From: JBGAQP01 sp044220635
Lineage (GTDB): Bacteria > Pseudomonadota > Gammaproteobacteria > Burkholderiales > Usitatibacteraceae
Length of the DNA: 64,000 bases
Assembly (NCBI GenBank): GCA_044220635.1
Contig: JBGAQP010000018.1
Location: 11,449-75,448 of the forward strand
Direction of reading: 5' to 3'
The notes beneath the pieces are model-generated. The model made no database searches and was not told the origin of the DNA. It was given only the letters and a program-made list of their open reading frames with translations. Made by a program: the position numbers and the translations under genes. Below are positions 18,323-26,582 of this stretch, piece after piece. The number at the start of each line of letters is the position of its first letter. Position 1 is the first letter of the stretch.

Positions 18323-19606
18323 ATGACGCCTTCCGCCGAGCGCCCCGGGCCCGGCGCCTCGCTCGAGGACTGGCTCGGCCACATCTCCGCGCAGCATCCC
18401 GCCTCCATCGCCTTGGGGCTCGAGCGCCTGCGCGAAGTCGCCTCGCGCCTGCCGCTCGCGCCGCCCCCGGTGGCGATCACCGTCGGGGGCACCAACGGCA
18501 AGGGCTCGACCTGCGCGATGCTCGAACGCATCCTGCTCGAGGCCGGCTACCGCGTCGGCCTGTATTCGTCCCCGCACCTTCTGCGCTACAACGAGCGGGT
18601 GCGCGTCGCGGGCGAGGAGGCCGACGATGCGCAGCTCGCCGCGGCCTTCGCGGAGGTCGAGGGCGCCCGCGGGGGCACGCCGCTCACGTATTTCGAGTTC
18701 GGCACGCTCGCGGCCTTCGTGGTCTTCGCCCGTCGCCGGGTCGAGGCCGCGATCCTCGAGGTGGGGCTCGGCGGGCGGCTCGACGCGGTGAACCTCGTCG
18801 ACGCCGACTGCGCGATCGTCACCTGCGTCGACCTCGACCACCAGGCGTATCTCGGCGACACGCGCGAGGCGATCGGCTTCGAGAAGGCGGGGATCTTCCG
18901 CCCCGGCCGTGCCGCGATCGTGGGCGAGCGCGACCCACCCGCAAGCGTGCTCGCGCACGCCGCGGCGATCGGCGCCGACCTGCAGGTGCTGGGGCGCGAT
19001 TTCGAGGTCGAGCCGGGCGAGGGCCAATGGAGCTTCCGAGGGCGCAGGGGCACCCGGCACGCGCTGCCGATACCGGCGCTGCGGGGGCGCTGGCAGCTCG
19101 CGAACGCCGCCGCTGCTCTCGCCGCCCTCGACGCGGTGGCGGGGCCACTGCCGGTCTCGCTCGGGGAGGTGAAGCGCGGCCTCGCGCTCGTCCAGCTCCC
19201 CGGAAGGCTGCAGGTCCTGCCGGGGCGCCCGGCGGTGATCCTCGACGTCGCGCACAACCCGCACGCGGCGCGCGCGCTCGCCGACGGGCTGCGGGCGATG
19301 GGCGCGGCGGGGCGCACGACCGCCGTCTTCGCGATGCTCTCCGACAAGGACATCGGAGGCGTGATCGACGCGATGCGGGCGCAGGTGGACCGCTGGCACG
19401 TCGCTTCCGTGGAAGGAGAGCGGGCCGCGCCCGCCGAGCGCCTCTCTGGGCTTCTCGCCGAGCGCGGTCTCGCCGCGGCCACGCGGTCGTTCGCGACCGT
19501 GGCCGGCGCCCTCGAGGCGGCGCGTCGGGAGGCGGGCCCGAATGATAGAATTCTTGTTTTCGGATCGTTCCTCACCGTGGCGGCGGCGCTGCGCTGCGGG
19601 AGCTGA
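18323..19606 (+). CDS. folC: Bifunctional folylpolyglutamate synthase / dihydrofolate synthase
   Basis: FolC adds glutamate to dihydropteroate and to folates. The 427-residue Mur-ligase-like protein carries the ATP loop VGGTNGKGSTCAMLE near residue 55, YSSPHLLRYNERVRV, ILEVGLGGRLDAVN and the C-terminal LDVAHNPHAARAL. Length and order match family members. It sits between accD and the SPOR-domain gene on the same strand; a gap of 17 bases to the latter suggests co-transcription. Confidence 0.96.
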   Translation: MTPSAERPGPGASLEDWLGHISAQHPASIALGLERLREVASRLPLAPPPVAITVGGTNGKGSTCAMLERILLEAGYRVGLYSSPHLLRYNERVRVAGEEADDAQLAAAFAEVEGARGGTPLTYFEFGTLAAFVVFARRRVEAAILEVGLGGRLDAVNLVDADCAIVTCVDLDHQAYLGDTREAIGFEKAGIFRPGRAAIVGERDPPASVLAHAAAIGADLQVLGRDFEVEPGEGQWSFRGRRGTRHALPIPALRGRWQLANAAAALAALDAVAGPLPVSLGEVKRGLALVQLPGRLQVLPGRPAVILDVAHNPHAARALADGLRAMGAAGRTTAVFAMLSDKDIGGVIDAMRAQVDRWHVASVEGERAAPAERLSGLLAERGLAAATRSFATVAGALEAARREAGPNDRILVFGSFLTVAAALRCGS

Positions 19607-19623
19607 ACCCGACCCCACGCGCC

Positions 19624-20241
19624 ATGGCGGCCCCCCAGACCCCCGACACGAGCGAAATCCGACGCAAAGGCCGCCAGCGCCTCATCGGAGCCATCGCCCT
19701 CGTCGTCCTCGCGGTGGTCTTCGTGCCGATGCTCCTCGATCCGCAGCCCCGCCAGGAGCGGCAGGAACGCTCGCTCGCCATTCCGCCGAAGGAGGGCGCG
19801 GCACCGCTTCCGCCGCCCGAGCCCGCGGCCGCGAAGCCCGAGAGCGCCGCCGCGATCCCCCAGCCCGAGCCGCCCAAGACCGCGGGCGCGCCCGTGAAGG
19901 CGGCCGCACCTGCGAAGACCGCGCCCGAGCCGAAAGCGGCGGAGCCGAAACCGGCGGCGCCCGCGAAGGCGACGGCCAAGGTTGCCGCGCCGGCCGCGGC
20001 GCCCCGGCTCGAGGGATTCGCGGTCCAGGTGGGCGCGTTCCGCGACGAGGGCAAGCTCTCGGTGGCGCGCGAGAAGCTCGTCGCGGCCAAGGTCCCGCAC
20101 TACACGGAGCGCCTCGATTCCGCCAACGGCGCGCTCACGCGGTTGCGCGCGGGGCCCTATCCGAGCCGCGAGGCGGCGGAGAAGGCCGCCGCGGCGATCG
20201 GGCGCGCCGGGCTCGAGGGCAAGGTGGTCGCGCTCCCATGA
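19624..20241 (+). CDS. SPOR-domain protein (DedD-like)
   Basis: The 205-residue protein has a short cytoplasmic N-terminus, one membrane helix (LIGAIALVVLAVVFVPMLL, about residues 20-38), a Pro/Ala/Lys-rich periplasmic linker and a C-terminal SPOR domain (about 130-205, FAVQVGAFRDEGKL ... RLRAGPYPSREAAEKA). SPOR domains bind denuded peptidoglycan at the division site, and DedD-type proteins localise to the septum. It follows folC as in other proteobacteria, but the usual next gene, cvpA, is missing and purF comes directly. Confidence 0.9.
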   Translation: MAAPQTPDTSEIRRKGRQRLIGAIALVVLAVVFVPMLLDPQPRQERQERSLAIPPKEGAAPLPPPEPAAAKPESAAAIPQPEPPKTAGAPVKAAAPAKTAPEPKAAEPKPAAPAKATAKVAAPAAAPRLEGFAVQVGAFRDEGKLSVAREKLVAAKVPHYTERLDSANGALTRLRAGPYPSREAAEKAAAAIGRAGLEGKVVALP

Positions 20242-20321
20242 GAAAGGGCGCGGCCACAACGCGGGGCAAAGCGCATACACTATGCGCGGGTCCCGGCCGC
20301 CGCCGGAAGGAAACCTGAAGC

Positions 20322-21848
20322 ATGTGCGGAATCGTCGGAGTCGTCGCGCGCAGCCCCGCCAACCAGCTCCTCTACGACGGGCTGACGGTGCTTCAGCACC
20401 GCGGCCAGGACGCGGCGGGCATCGTCACCGCCGAGGGCCACAGCTTCCACATGCACAAGGGCCGCGGGCTCGTGCGCGACGTCTTCCGCACGCGCGACAT
20501 GCGCGCCCTCGTCGGGCGCATCGGCATCGCCCACTGCCGCTACCCCACCGCGGGCAGCGCCTCCTCGGACGCGGAGTCCCAGCCTTTCTACGTGAATTCC
20601 CCCTTCGGGATCGTGCTCGGCCACAACGGCAATCTCGTGAACGCCGAGCAGCTGCGCCAGGAGCTCTTCCTGGAGGACCGGCGCCACGTCAACACGAATT
20701 CCGACTCCGAGATCCTGCTGAACGTCCTCGCCCACGAGCTGCAGGACGCCTCGCAGGGCCGACAGCGCCTCAATCCCGACACGATCTTCCAGGCGGTCGC
20801 GGGCGTGCACCGGCGGGTCAAGGGGGCCTACGCGGTGGTCGCGATGATCGCCGGCTACGGGCTGCTCGCCTTTCGCGATCCCCACGGCATCCGCCCGCTC
20901 ATCGTCGGCCGCGAGGACACGGACAAGGGGGTGGAATTCATCGTCGCTTCCGAGTCGGTCGCGCTCGACACGCTCGGGTTCAAGGCGATGCGCGACGTCG
21001 CCCCGGGCGAGGCGATCCTCGTCGACGAGAGCGGCAACCTTTTCGCGCGCCAGTGCGCCGACAACCCGACCCTCAACCCCTGCATCTTCGAGTTCGTGTA
21101 CCTCGCGAGGCCCGATTCGGTGATCGACGGCATCTCGGTCTACGAGAGCCGGCGCAACATGGGCAAGAGCCTTGCCGACAAGATCGTCGCGAGCGGCCTG
21201 CACCGCGAGGTCGACGTCGTGATCCCGATCCCCGACTCGAGCCGCCCGAGCGCCCTCGAGGTCGCCCAGAAGCTCGGCGTCGTCTACCGCGAGGGCTTCA
21301 TCAAGAACCGCTACATCGGTCGGACGTTCATCATGCCGGGCCAGGAGCTGCGCCGGAAGAGCGTTCGCCAGAAGCTCAATGCCATGGCGATCGAGTTCCG
21401 CGACAAGAACGTGCTGCTGGTCGACGATTCCATCGTGCGCGGCACGACGAGCCGCGAGATCGTCCAGATGGCGCGCGAGAGCGGCGCGCGCAAGGTCTTC
21501 TTCGCCTCCGCCGCGCCTCCCGTGCGCTTCCCGAACGTCTACGGGATCGACATGCCCACGCGGGCCGAGCTCATCGCCACCGGGCGCGACGAGCGCGCGA
21601 TCGCCGAGGCGATCGGGGCCGACGCGGTCTTCTACCAGGACCTCGCCTCCCTCGTGGCCGACGTGCGCGCCTGCAACCCCGCGATCCAGAGCTTCGACTG
21701 CTCGTGCTTCGACGGGGTCTACATCACGGGCGACGTCTCCAGCGACTACCTCGCGGGCGTGGAGGCCTCGCGCCGCGACGGCGAGTCGCGCCCCGAGACG
21801 CGGCTCTCGAGCTACCAGCTCGACCTCGGGCTCTCCACGGTCGACTGA
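20322..21848 (+). CDS. purF: Amidophosphoribosyltransferase
   Basis: PurF converts PRPP and glutamine to phosphoribosylamine, the first step of purine synthesis. The 508-residue product keeps the N-terminal catalytic cysteine (MCGIVGVV, exposed after Met removal), the glutaminase segments HRGQDAAGI and GHNGNLVN, and the C-terminal PRPP loop VLLVDDSIVRGTTSREIV. Length matches the enteric type. A Shine-Dalgarno-like GGAAGGAAA precedes the start. metZ follows after 16 bases. Confidence 0.97.
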   Translation: MCGIVGVVARSPANQLLYDGLTVLQHRGQDAAGIVTAEGHSFHMHKGRGLVRDVFRTRDMRALVGRIGIAHCRYPTAGSASSDAESQPFYVNSPFGIVLGHNGNLVNAEQLRQELFLEDRRHVNTNSDSEILLNVLAHELQDASQGRQRLNPDTIFQAVAGVHRRVKGAYAVVAMIAGYGLLAFRDPHGIRPLIVGREDTDKGVEFIVASESVALDTLGFKAMRDVAPGEAILVDESGNLFARQCADNPTLNPCIFEFVYLARPDSVIDGISVYESRRNMGKSLADKIVASGLHREVDVVIPIPDSSRPSALEVAQKLGVVYREGFIKNRYIGRTFIMPGQELRRKSVRQKLNAMAIEFRDKNVLLVDDSIVRGTTSREIVQMARESGARKVFFASAAPPVRFPNVYGIDMPTRAELIATGRDERAIAEAIGADAVFYQDLASLVADVRACNPAIQSFDCSCFDGVYITGDVSSDYLAGVEASRRDGESRPETRLSSYQLDLGLSTVD

Positions 21849-21864
21849 CCCGCCCGGGGCCGCG

Positions 21865-23040
21865 ATGACGCGCAAATTGCAGCCCGACACCCTGGGTGTC
21901 CGAGCCGGGGGGGTGCGCAGCGATTTCCAGGAGCATTCCGAGGCGCTCGCGCTCACCACGAGCTTCGTCTACCGCAGCGCCGCGGAGGCCGCGCGCCGGT
22001 TCGCGAACGAGGAGCCGGGCAACATCTACTCGCGTTTCACCAATCCCACCGTCACGATGTTCCAGAGCCGGCTCGCGGCGCTGGAGGGGGCGCAGGCCTG
22101 CGTGGCGACGGCCACCGGCATGGCGGCGGTCGCGACGACCGCGCTCGGGCTCCTGAGGTCCGGCGAGCACATCGTCGCGGCGCGCGGCGTCTTCGGCACG
22201 GTCGTGCCGCTTTTCGACCAGATCCTCGCGAAGTTCGGGATCGCCACCTCCTGGGTGGATCTGGGCGACCTCGACGCCTGGCGGCGCGCCGTGCGGCCCT
22301 CGACGCGGCTGCTGTTCATCGAAACACCGTCCAACCCCGTGTGCGAAGTGGCCGACATCGCCGGGCTCGCGGCGATCGCGAAATCCGCGGGCGCGGTGCT
22401 CGCGGTGGACAACTGCATGTGCTCGCCGGCGCTGCAGCGCCCCATCGAGTTCGGCGCCGACCTCGTGATCCACTCGGCGACCAAATACCTGGACGGGCAG
22501 GGCCGGGTGCTCGCGGGCGCGATCGCCGGGCGGGCCGACCTCGTCACCGGGCCCCTCTTCAGTTTCGTGCGCACGGCGGGGCCGGCGATCTCGCCCTTCA
22601 ACGCCTGGATCTGCCTCAAGGGCATGGAGACGCTCCGGCTGCGGATGCAGGCGCAGTCGGCGAACGCGCTCGCCATCGCGAGCTGGCTCGAGTCGCACCC
22701 CGCGGTCGAGCGCGTCCACTACCCCGGGCTCGCCTCCCACCCGCGGCACGCGCTCGCGATGCGCCAGCAATCGGCCGGCGGCGCGGTGCTCTCGTTCGTC
22801 GTGAAGGGCGGCCGCGAGGCCGCGTGGCGCGTCATCGACCAGACGCGGCTGGTGTCGATCACGGCGAACTTCGGCGACGTGAAGAGCACGATCTGCCATC
22901 CGGCCACGACGACGCACGGGCGCATCCCGCCCGCCGAGCGCGAGGCCTCCGGCATCGTCGAGGGGCTCCTGCGGCTCGCCGTGGGCCTCGAGTCCCCCGA
23001 CGACGTCCGCGAAGACCTGGAACGCGGGCTCTCGGCCTAG
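21865..23040 (+). CDS. metZ: O-succinylhomoserine sulfhydrylase
   Basis: MetZ makes homocysteine directly from O-succinylhomoserine and sulfide in methionine synthesis. The 391-residue PLP enzyme of the Cys/Met metabolism family has SRFTNPTVTMFQSRLAALEG, ATGMAAV, ETPSNPVCEV and the PLP lysine Lys207 in HSATKYLDGQGR. The DGQGR after the lysine is typical of MetZ rather than MetB. The frame stays open far upstream, but ATG 21865 gives the normal N-terminus MTRKLQPDTLGVRAG. The purF-metZ order is common in beta- and gammaproteobacteria. Confidence 0.93.
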   Translation: MTRKLQPDTLGVRAGGVRSDFQEHSEALALTTSFVYRSAAEAARRFANEEPGNIYSRFTNPTVTMFQSRLAALEGAQACVATATGMAAVATTALGLLRSGEHIVAARGVFGTVVPLFDQILAKFGIATSWVDLGDLDAWRRAVRPSTRLLFIETPSNPVCEVADIAGLAAIAKSAGAVLAVDNCMCSPALQRPIEFGADLVIHSATKYLDGQGRVLAGAIAGRADLVTGPLFSFVRTAGPAISPFNAWICLKGMETLRLRMQAQSANALAIASWLESHPAVERVHYPGLASHPRHALAMRQQSAGGAVLSFVVKGGREAAWRVIDQTRLVSITANFGDVKSTICHPATTTHGRIPPAEREASGIVEGLLRLAVGLESPDDVREDLERGLSA

Positions 23041-23100
23041 CGAACCGCAATCGGCCGCCGGTTCCCACGAGGGCCCGGTGAGCCCCGCAACGGGAGAACC

Positions 23101-23925
23101 ATGAAGAAGCGCAGCACCTTCCTGATGTGCCCCCCGGAGTACTTCGACGTCTCCTACATCATCAACCCCTGGATGCACGGCAATGTGCGCAAGATCGACA
23201 ACGCGCTCGCCAAGCGCCAGTGGCGCACGCTCTACGACATCCTCTGCGACCGGGCGAGCGTGCGGCTCGTCCTTCCCCAGCCGGGCTCGCCGGACATGGT
23301 GTTCACGGCCAACGCGGGACTCGTCGGGAAACGGCGCTTCCTCGTGTCGCGCTTCCGCTACCCGGAGCGGCAATACGAGGAACCGTACTTCGCCGAATGG
23401 TTCGCGGACCGCGGCTACGAGGTCGCGCTCATGCCCCGCGAGGTCCCGTTCGAGGGCGCGGGCGACGCGCTCTTCGACCGCGGGGCGAAGCGGCTCTGGC
23501 TCGCCCACGGCCACCGCTCGATCCTCGCCGCCCGCGAGGTGATCGGCCCTCATTTCGCGGCCGAGATCGTCGCGCTGCGCCTCGTCGACCAGCGCTTCTA
23601 CCACCTCGACACCTGCTTCTGCCCGCTCGAGGGCGGGACCCTCGTCTACTACCCGCAGGCCTTCGACCGCGAGTCGCAGGCGGCGATCGAGCGTCTCGTC
23701 CCGGCGGGGCGGCGCATCGCGATCGGCGAGGAGGACGCGCTCGCCTTCGCCTGCAACGCGGTGAACATCGGCACCACGCTCGTGGTGAACCGCGCCAGCG
23801 CGGCGCTCGTCGACGCCCTGGGCCGAAAGGGCTTCGACGTGGTGCAGACGCCGCTCTCCGAGTTCATGAAGGCGGGGGGTTCCGCCAAGTGCCTGACGCT
23901 GCGCCTCGACGAGGCGGCCGTCTGA
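23101..23925 (+). CDS. Amidinotransferase/DDAH-fold guanidino-group hydrolase
   Basis: The 274-residue protein has the pentein fold of arginine deiminase and dimethylarginine dimethylaminohydrolase. Visible motifs are DMVFTANAG near residue 60, FEGAGDALFD, His168 and Asp170 in FYHLDTCFCPL, and the C-terminal nucleophile Cys264 in GGSAKCLTLR. All catalytic positions are present, so it should act on a guanidino substrate, perhaps arginine or a methylated arginine; the exact one cannot be read. No arginine pathway genes adjoin it. ATG 23101 follows GGGAGAACC. It is convergent with lpxH. Confidence 0.85.
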   Translation: MKKRSTFLMCPPEYFDVSYIINPWMHGNVRKIDNALAKRQWRTLYDILCDRASVRLVLPQPGSPDMVFTANAGLVGKRRFLVSRFRYPERQYEEPYFAEWFADRGYEVALMPREVPFEGAGDALFDRGAKRLWLAHGHRSILAAREVIGPHFAAEIVALRLVDQRFYHLDTCFCPLEGGTLVYYPQAFDRESQAAIERLVPAGRRIAIGEEDALAFACNAVNIGTTLVVNRASAALVDALGRKGFDVVQTPLSEFMKAGGSAKCLTLRLDEAAV

Positions 23926-23934
23926 GGGCCGCGC

Positions 23935-24657
23935 TCAGGCGAGCGTGACCGCGCGCAGGGCGTCGGGCGTGGCCTCGAGGTAGCCGCCGGTGCCGTACCA
24001 GTCGGGCAGCACCCAGCGCTCGCAGTCGCGCGTGCCCACGCGGTGCGCATGGCGCCCGGGCCGGTGGGTGTGGCCGTGGATCATGAGCTCCGCGCCCGAC
24101 TCGGCGAACGCCCGCTCGACGGCGGCGGGGGCGACGTCCATGATCTCCACCGCCTTGCCGGCTTTCGCCGATTCGCTGCCCGCGCGCATCTCGCGGGCGA
24201 GCGCGAGGCGCTCCTCGAGGGGACGCGCGAGGAGCGTGCGCTGCCATCGCGGATCGCGGACCTGCGCGCGGAACGCCTGGTACTCGCGATCGTCGGTGCA
24301 CAGCGTGTCGCCGTGCAGCAGCAGCGTGCGCCGCCCGTACAGGTCGATCGCGGCCGGGTCTTCGAGGAGCGCGAGTCCCGTGGCGCGCGCGAAGCGCCCC
24401 CCGGCGAGAAAATCGCGGTTGCCGTGCATGAAGAAGCCGGGCACGGACGCGGTCGCGCGCGCGAACGCGGTCGCGATGCGCGCGGGCAGCGGCAGCGCCA
24501 ACGCCTCGTCGCCGACCCAGTACTCGAAGAGGTCGCCGAGCACGTAGAGGGCGTCGGCCCCCGGCACCACCTCGCCGAGGAAGCGCTCGAGCCGCCCGTT
24601 GGCATCCTCCCGGGATGCGTCGAGGTGCAGGTCGGAGACGAAGAGGGTGCGCCGCAC
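23935..24657 (-). CDS. lpxH: UDP-2,3-diacylglucosamine diphosphatase
   Basis: LpxH hydrolyses UDP-2,3-diacylglucosamine to lipid X in lipid A synthesis, at the inner face of the inner membrane. The 240-residue calcineurin-like phosphoesterase shows the metal ligands in SDLHLDA, LGDLFEYWVGD, GNRDFLAG, LLHGDTLC and HGHTHRPG. The only usable start is GTG 24657, because the first metal motif begins at residue 8. It has no clear ribosome site, and a terminator-like hairpin lies directly upstream, so expression probably relies on read-through from the cyclophilin gene. Confidence 0.95.
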   Translation of the reverse strand: MRRTLFVSDLHLDASREDANGRLERFLGEVVPGADALYVLGDLFEYWVGDEALALPLPARIATAFARATASVPGFFMHGNRDFLAGGRFARATGLALLEDPAAIDLYGRRTLLLHGDTLCTDDREYQAFRAQVRDPRWQRTLLARPLEERLALAREMRAGSESAKAGKAVEIMDVAPAAVERAFAESGAELMIHGHTHRPGRHAHRVGTRDCERWVLPDWYGTGGYLEATPDALRAVTLA

Positions 24658-24660
24658 GGA

Positions 24661-24687
24661 AGAAGAAGGGCGGCCCGCGGCCGCCCT
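24661..24687 (-). terminator. Terminator or attenuator between cyclophilin gene and lpxH
   Basis: On the minus strand a 9-base-pair GC stem (24687-24679 with 24675-24667, loop of 3) is followed by TCTTCT and more pyrimidines. The T-rich tail runs almost into the lpxH GTG at 24657. A second, smaller inverted repeat (24700-24715) overlaps the cyclophilin stop codon. Confidence 0.7.
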
Positions 24688-24714
24688 CCGGTGGGCCTCA
24701 GGCGCCGCGGCGCC

Positions 24715-25332
24715 TCAGAGGCACTCCGCCTTCTCGATCACGACGGGCTCGAGGGGCACGTTCTGGTGCATGCCCGAATTGCCCGTGGCGACCTTGCGGA
24801 TCTTGTCGACGACCTCGGTGCCCTCGACCACCTTTCCGAACACGGCGTAGCCCCAGCCCTGCGGGCTCTCGTCGCGGTAGTTGAGGAAGTCGTTCGCCTT
24901 CACGTTGATGAAGAACTGGGCGGTGGCCGAGTCGCGCACGCCGGTGCGCGCCATCGCGAGCGTGTAGACCTCGTTCTTCAGGCCGTTGGTCGACTCGTTC
25001 TTGATGGGCGCGGCCGTGGGCTTCTGCTTCATGTCCTTCGTGAAGCCGCCCCCCTGGACCATGAAGCCGTCGATCACGCGGTGGAAGATGGTGCCGTCGT
25101 AGTGGCCGTCCTGGACGTACTTCACGAAGTTCGCGGTGGAGACGGGAGCCTTCTCCTTCTCGAGCTGGACGGTGATCGCGCCCATCGACGTGGTGAGCCT
25201 GACTTTCATTGCGCTGTTTCCTTTCAGCAGGGCGGCGCAGCCGGCGGGCTGGGCCTGGGCAAAGGCCGCGGGCGCGAGGCCCGTGGCGGCGACGAAGACG
25301 GCGGCGAGAAGCAAGCGACGTGCGGGGGGCAT
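24715..25332 (-). CDS. Peptidyl-prolyl isomerase (cyclophilin) with exported and possible cytosolic start
   Basis: Cyclophilins catalyse proline cis-trans isomerisation. From ATG 25332 the 205-residue product has a signal peptide (MPPARRLLLAAVFVAATGLA, cleavage near AFA-QAQ). From the internal ATG 25209 it is a 164-residue PpiB-like cytosolic enzyme, MKVRLTTSMGAITVQLE. The catalytic core has DGTIFHRVIDGFMVQGGGF, NEVYTLAMART, SATAQFFINV and GYAVFGKVVEG. Both starts have good ribosome sites: GAGGT before the first, AAGGAAA (25222-25216) before the second. The ten residues CAALLKGNSA between signal peptide and core look like a translated leader, suggesting fusion of tandem ppiA and ppiB genes. 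It lies downstream of the transpeptidase gene. Confidence 0.9.
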   Translation of the reverse strand: MPPARRLLLAAVFVAATGLAPAAFAQAQPAGCAALLKGNSAMKVRLTTSMGAITVQLEKEKAPVSTANFVKYVQDGHYDGTIFHRVIDGFMVQGGGFTKDMKQKPTAAPIKNESTNGLKNEVYTLAMARTGVRDSATAQFFINVKANDFLNYRDESPQGWGYAVFGKVVEGTEVVDKIRKVATGNSGMHQNVPLEPVVIEKAECL

Positions 25333-25361
25333 GTTTCGACCTCGGGGTTGGAAGGCGGGGG

Positions 25362-26582
25362 CTACGAGACGACGGATTCGTGCACGATGCGCCAGGCCCG
25401 GCCCTCGCGGACCCAGTACTGGCGCTTGAGCGTCCGGTTGGAGAGGTTGTTCGAGCGGTAGTCCTGCTCGAAGGTGACCACCATCATCGCGCTCTCGCCC
25501 GGGTAGGCGAAGAGGCTCAGCTGCGAGACGCCGACCTTCACCCAGGACTTGGCGGCGTTCACCTTGCGCTTGTGGGCGCTCCACGCCGCGAGGTCGCCGC
25601 TCTCGGAGCGGAAGCGCCCGGAGTAGTGCGCGAGGTAGCGCCCCGTGTCGAGGCTCTCCCAGTCGGCCTTCCAGCCCTCGAAGGCGGCGAGGAAGGCCTC
25701 GCGATCCGCGCCCCAGCTCTCGGGCGAGCGCCACGCGACGTCGTTGCCGATCACCACGGGCGTGCGCCGGATGTGGACGTACTTCGCGAGGCGCTCGAGG
25801 TCGTCGTTGGCGAGCGCCACGCAGCCGTCGGTCGCGAAGGGCGGGCGGCTGTAGGTCTCCGAGGGCATGCCGTGCAGCCAGATGCCGTGGCCGTTGCGCC
25901 CGAGGCGCCGGTCCCATTCGTTCGGGTAGCTGATCGGGAAGGCGCCGGGCCCGTAGAGGTCGGGCAGCTTGTCCTTCGAGGAGATGATCGTGTAGACGCC
26001 GATGGGCGTCTTCTGGTCGCCCTCGCGCTGCTTCTCGATGCCGTTCTTGCCGAGGCTGATGTAGAAATCGGTGACGTAGCGCGGCTTCCCGCCGTCGTTG
26101 GCGAACACGTAGAGCCGCGAACGCGAGGTGTCCACGACGATCGCATGGGGCTGGTTGGGGGCGAGCTGCAGGAGCGGGGCGGGCAGGTGGTCGGGGGGCG
26201 GCGCCTCGAAGTAGCGCTTGATGCGCACGCGCGCCTCGTCCTGCAGGGGGGCGGCGCTCGCCGCGACGCGCGTCGAGCCGAAGGCGACGGGGTTGCCCGC
26301 GCGGGCCATGAGGAGGTCGCCCTTGATCAGGTGGCCGAGGCGGAAGTTCGGCGAGCGCGCGAGCGCGTCGTCGATCTCGCCGAGGGCCTGGCGCAGGCCG
26401 TTCTCGCGCAGGCCCATGATCGCGCGCACGAGCGAGCCCTCGACCTCGTTGGCGAACACGGGCAGCCCCCCGTCGCCCGCGCCGTCTCCCGAGGCGATCG
26501 AGGCGGGCGTGGCGGCGAGGCCGAGGGCGGCGAGCGCGCGCGCGGCGGCCCGGGTGGCGCGGGATCCGGCTCGCGCGCTCAC
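25362..26582 (-). CDS. L,D-transpeptidase (YkuD) of Csd6 type with C-terminal NTF2-like domain
   Basis: YkuD enzymes cross-link or trim peptidoglycan or attach lipoproteins. The 406-residue product has an N-terminal export signal (positive RAGSRATR then ALAALGLAATPASIA), a helical spacer, the YkuD domain (about residues 145-270) with His237 in LHGMPSETY and nucleophile Cys254 in TDGCVAL, and a C-terminal NTF2-like domain (about 290-406). This arrangement resembles Helicobacter Csd6, an L,D-carboxypeptidase, so trimming is as likely as cross-linking. GTG 26582 overlaps the upstream stop as GTGA, which I prefer to ATG 26612. Confidence 0.87.
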   Translation of the reverse strand: MSARAGSRATRAAARALAALGLAATPASIASGDGAGDGGLPVFANEVEGSLVRAIMGLRENGLRQALGEIDDALARSPNFRLGHLIKGDLLMARAGNPVAFGSTRVAASAAPLQDEARVRIKRYFEAPPPDHLPAPLLQLAPNQPHAIVVDTSRSRLYVFANDGGKPRYVTDFYISLGKNGIEKQREGDQKTPIGVYTIISSKDKLPDLYGPGAFPISYPNEWDRRLGRNGHGIWLHGMPSETYSRPPFATDGCVALANDDLERLAKYVHIRRTPVVIGNDVAWRSPESWGADREAFLAAFEGWKADWESLDTGRYLAHYSGRFRSESGDLAAWSAHKRKVNAAKSWVKVGVSQLSLFAYPGESAMMVVTFEQDYRSNNLSNRTLKRQYWVREGRAWRIVHESVVS

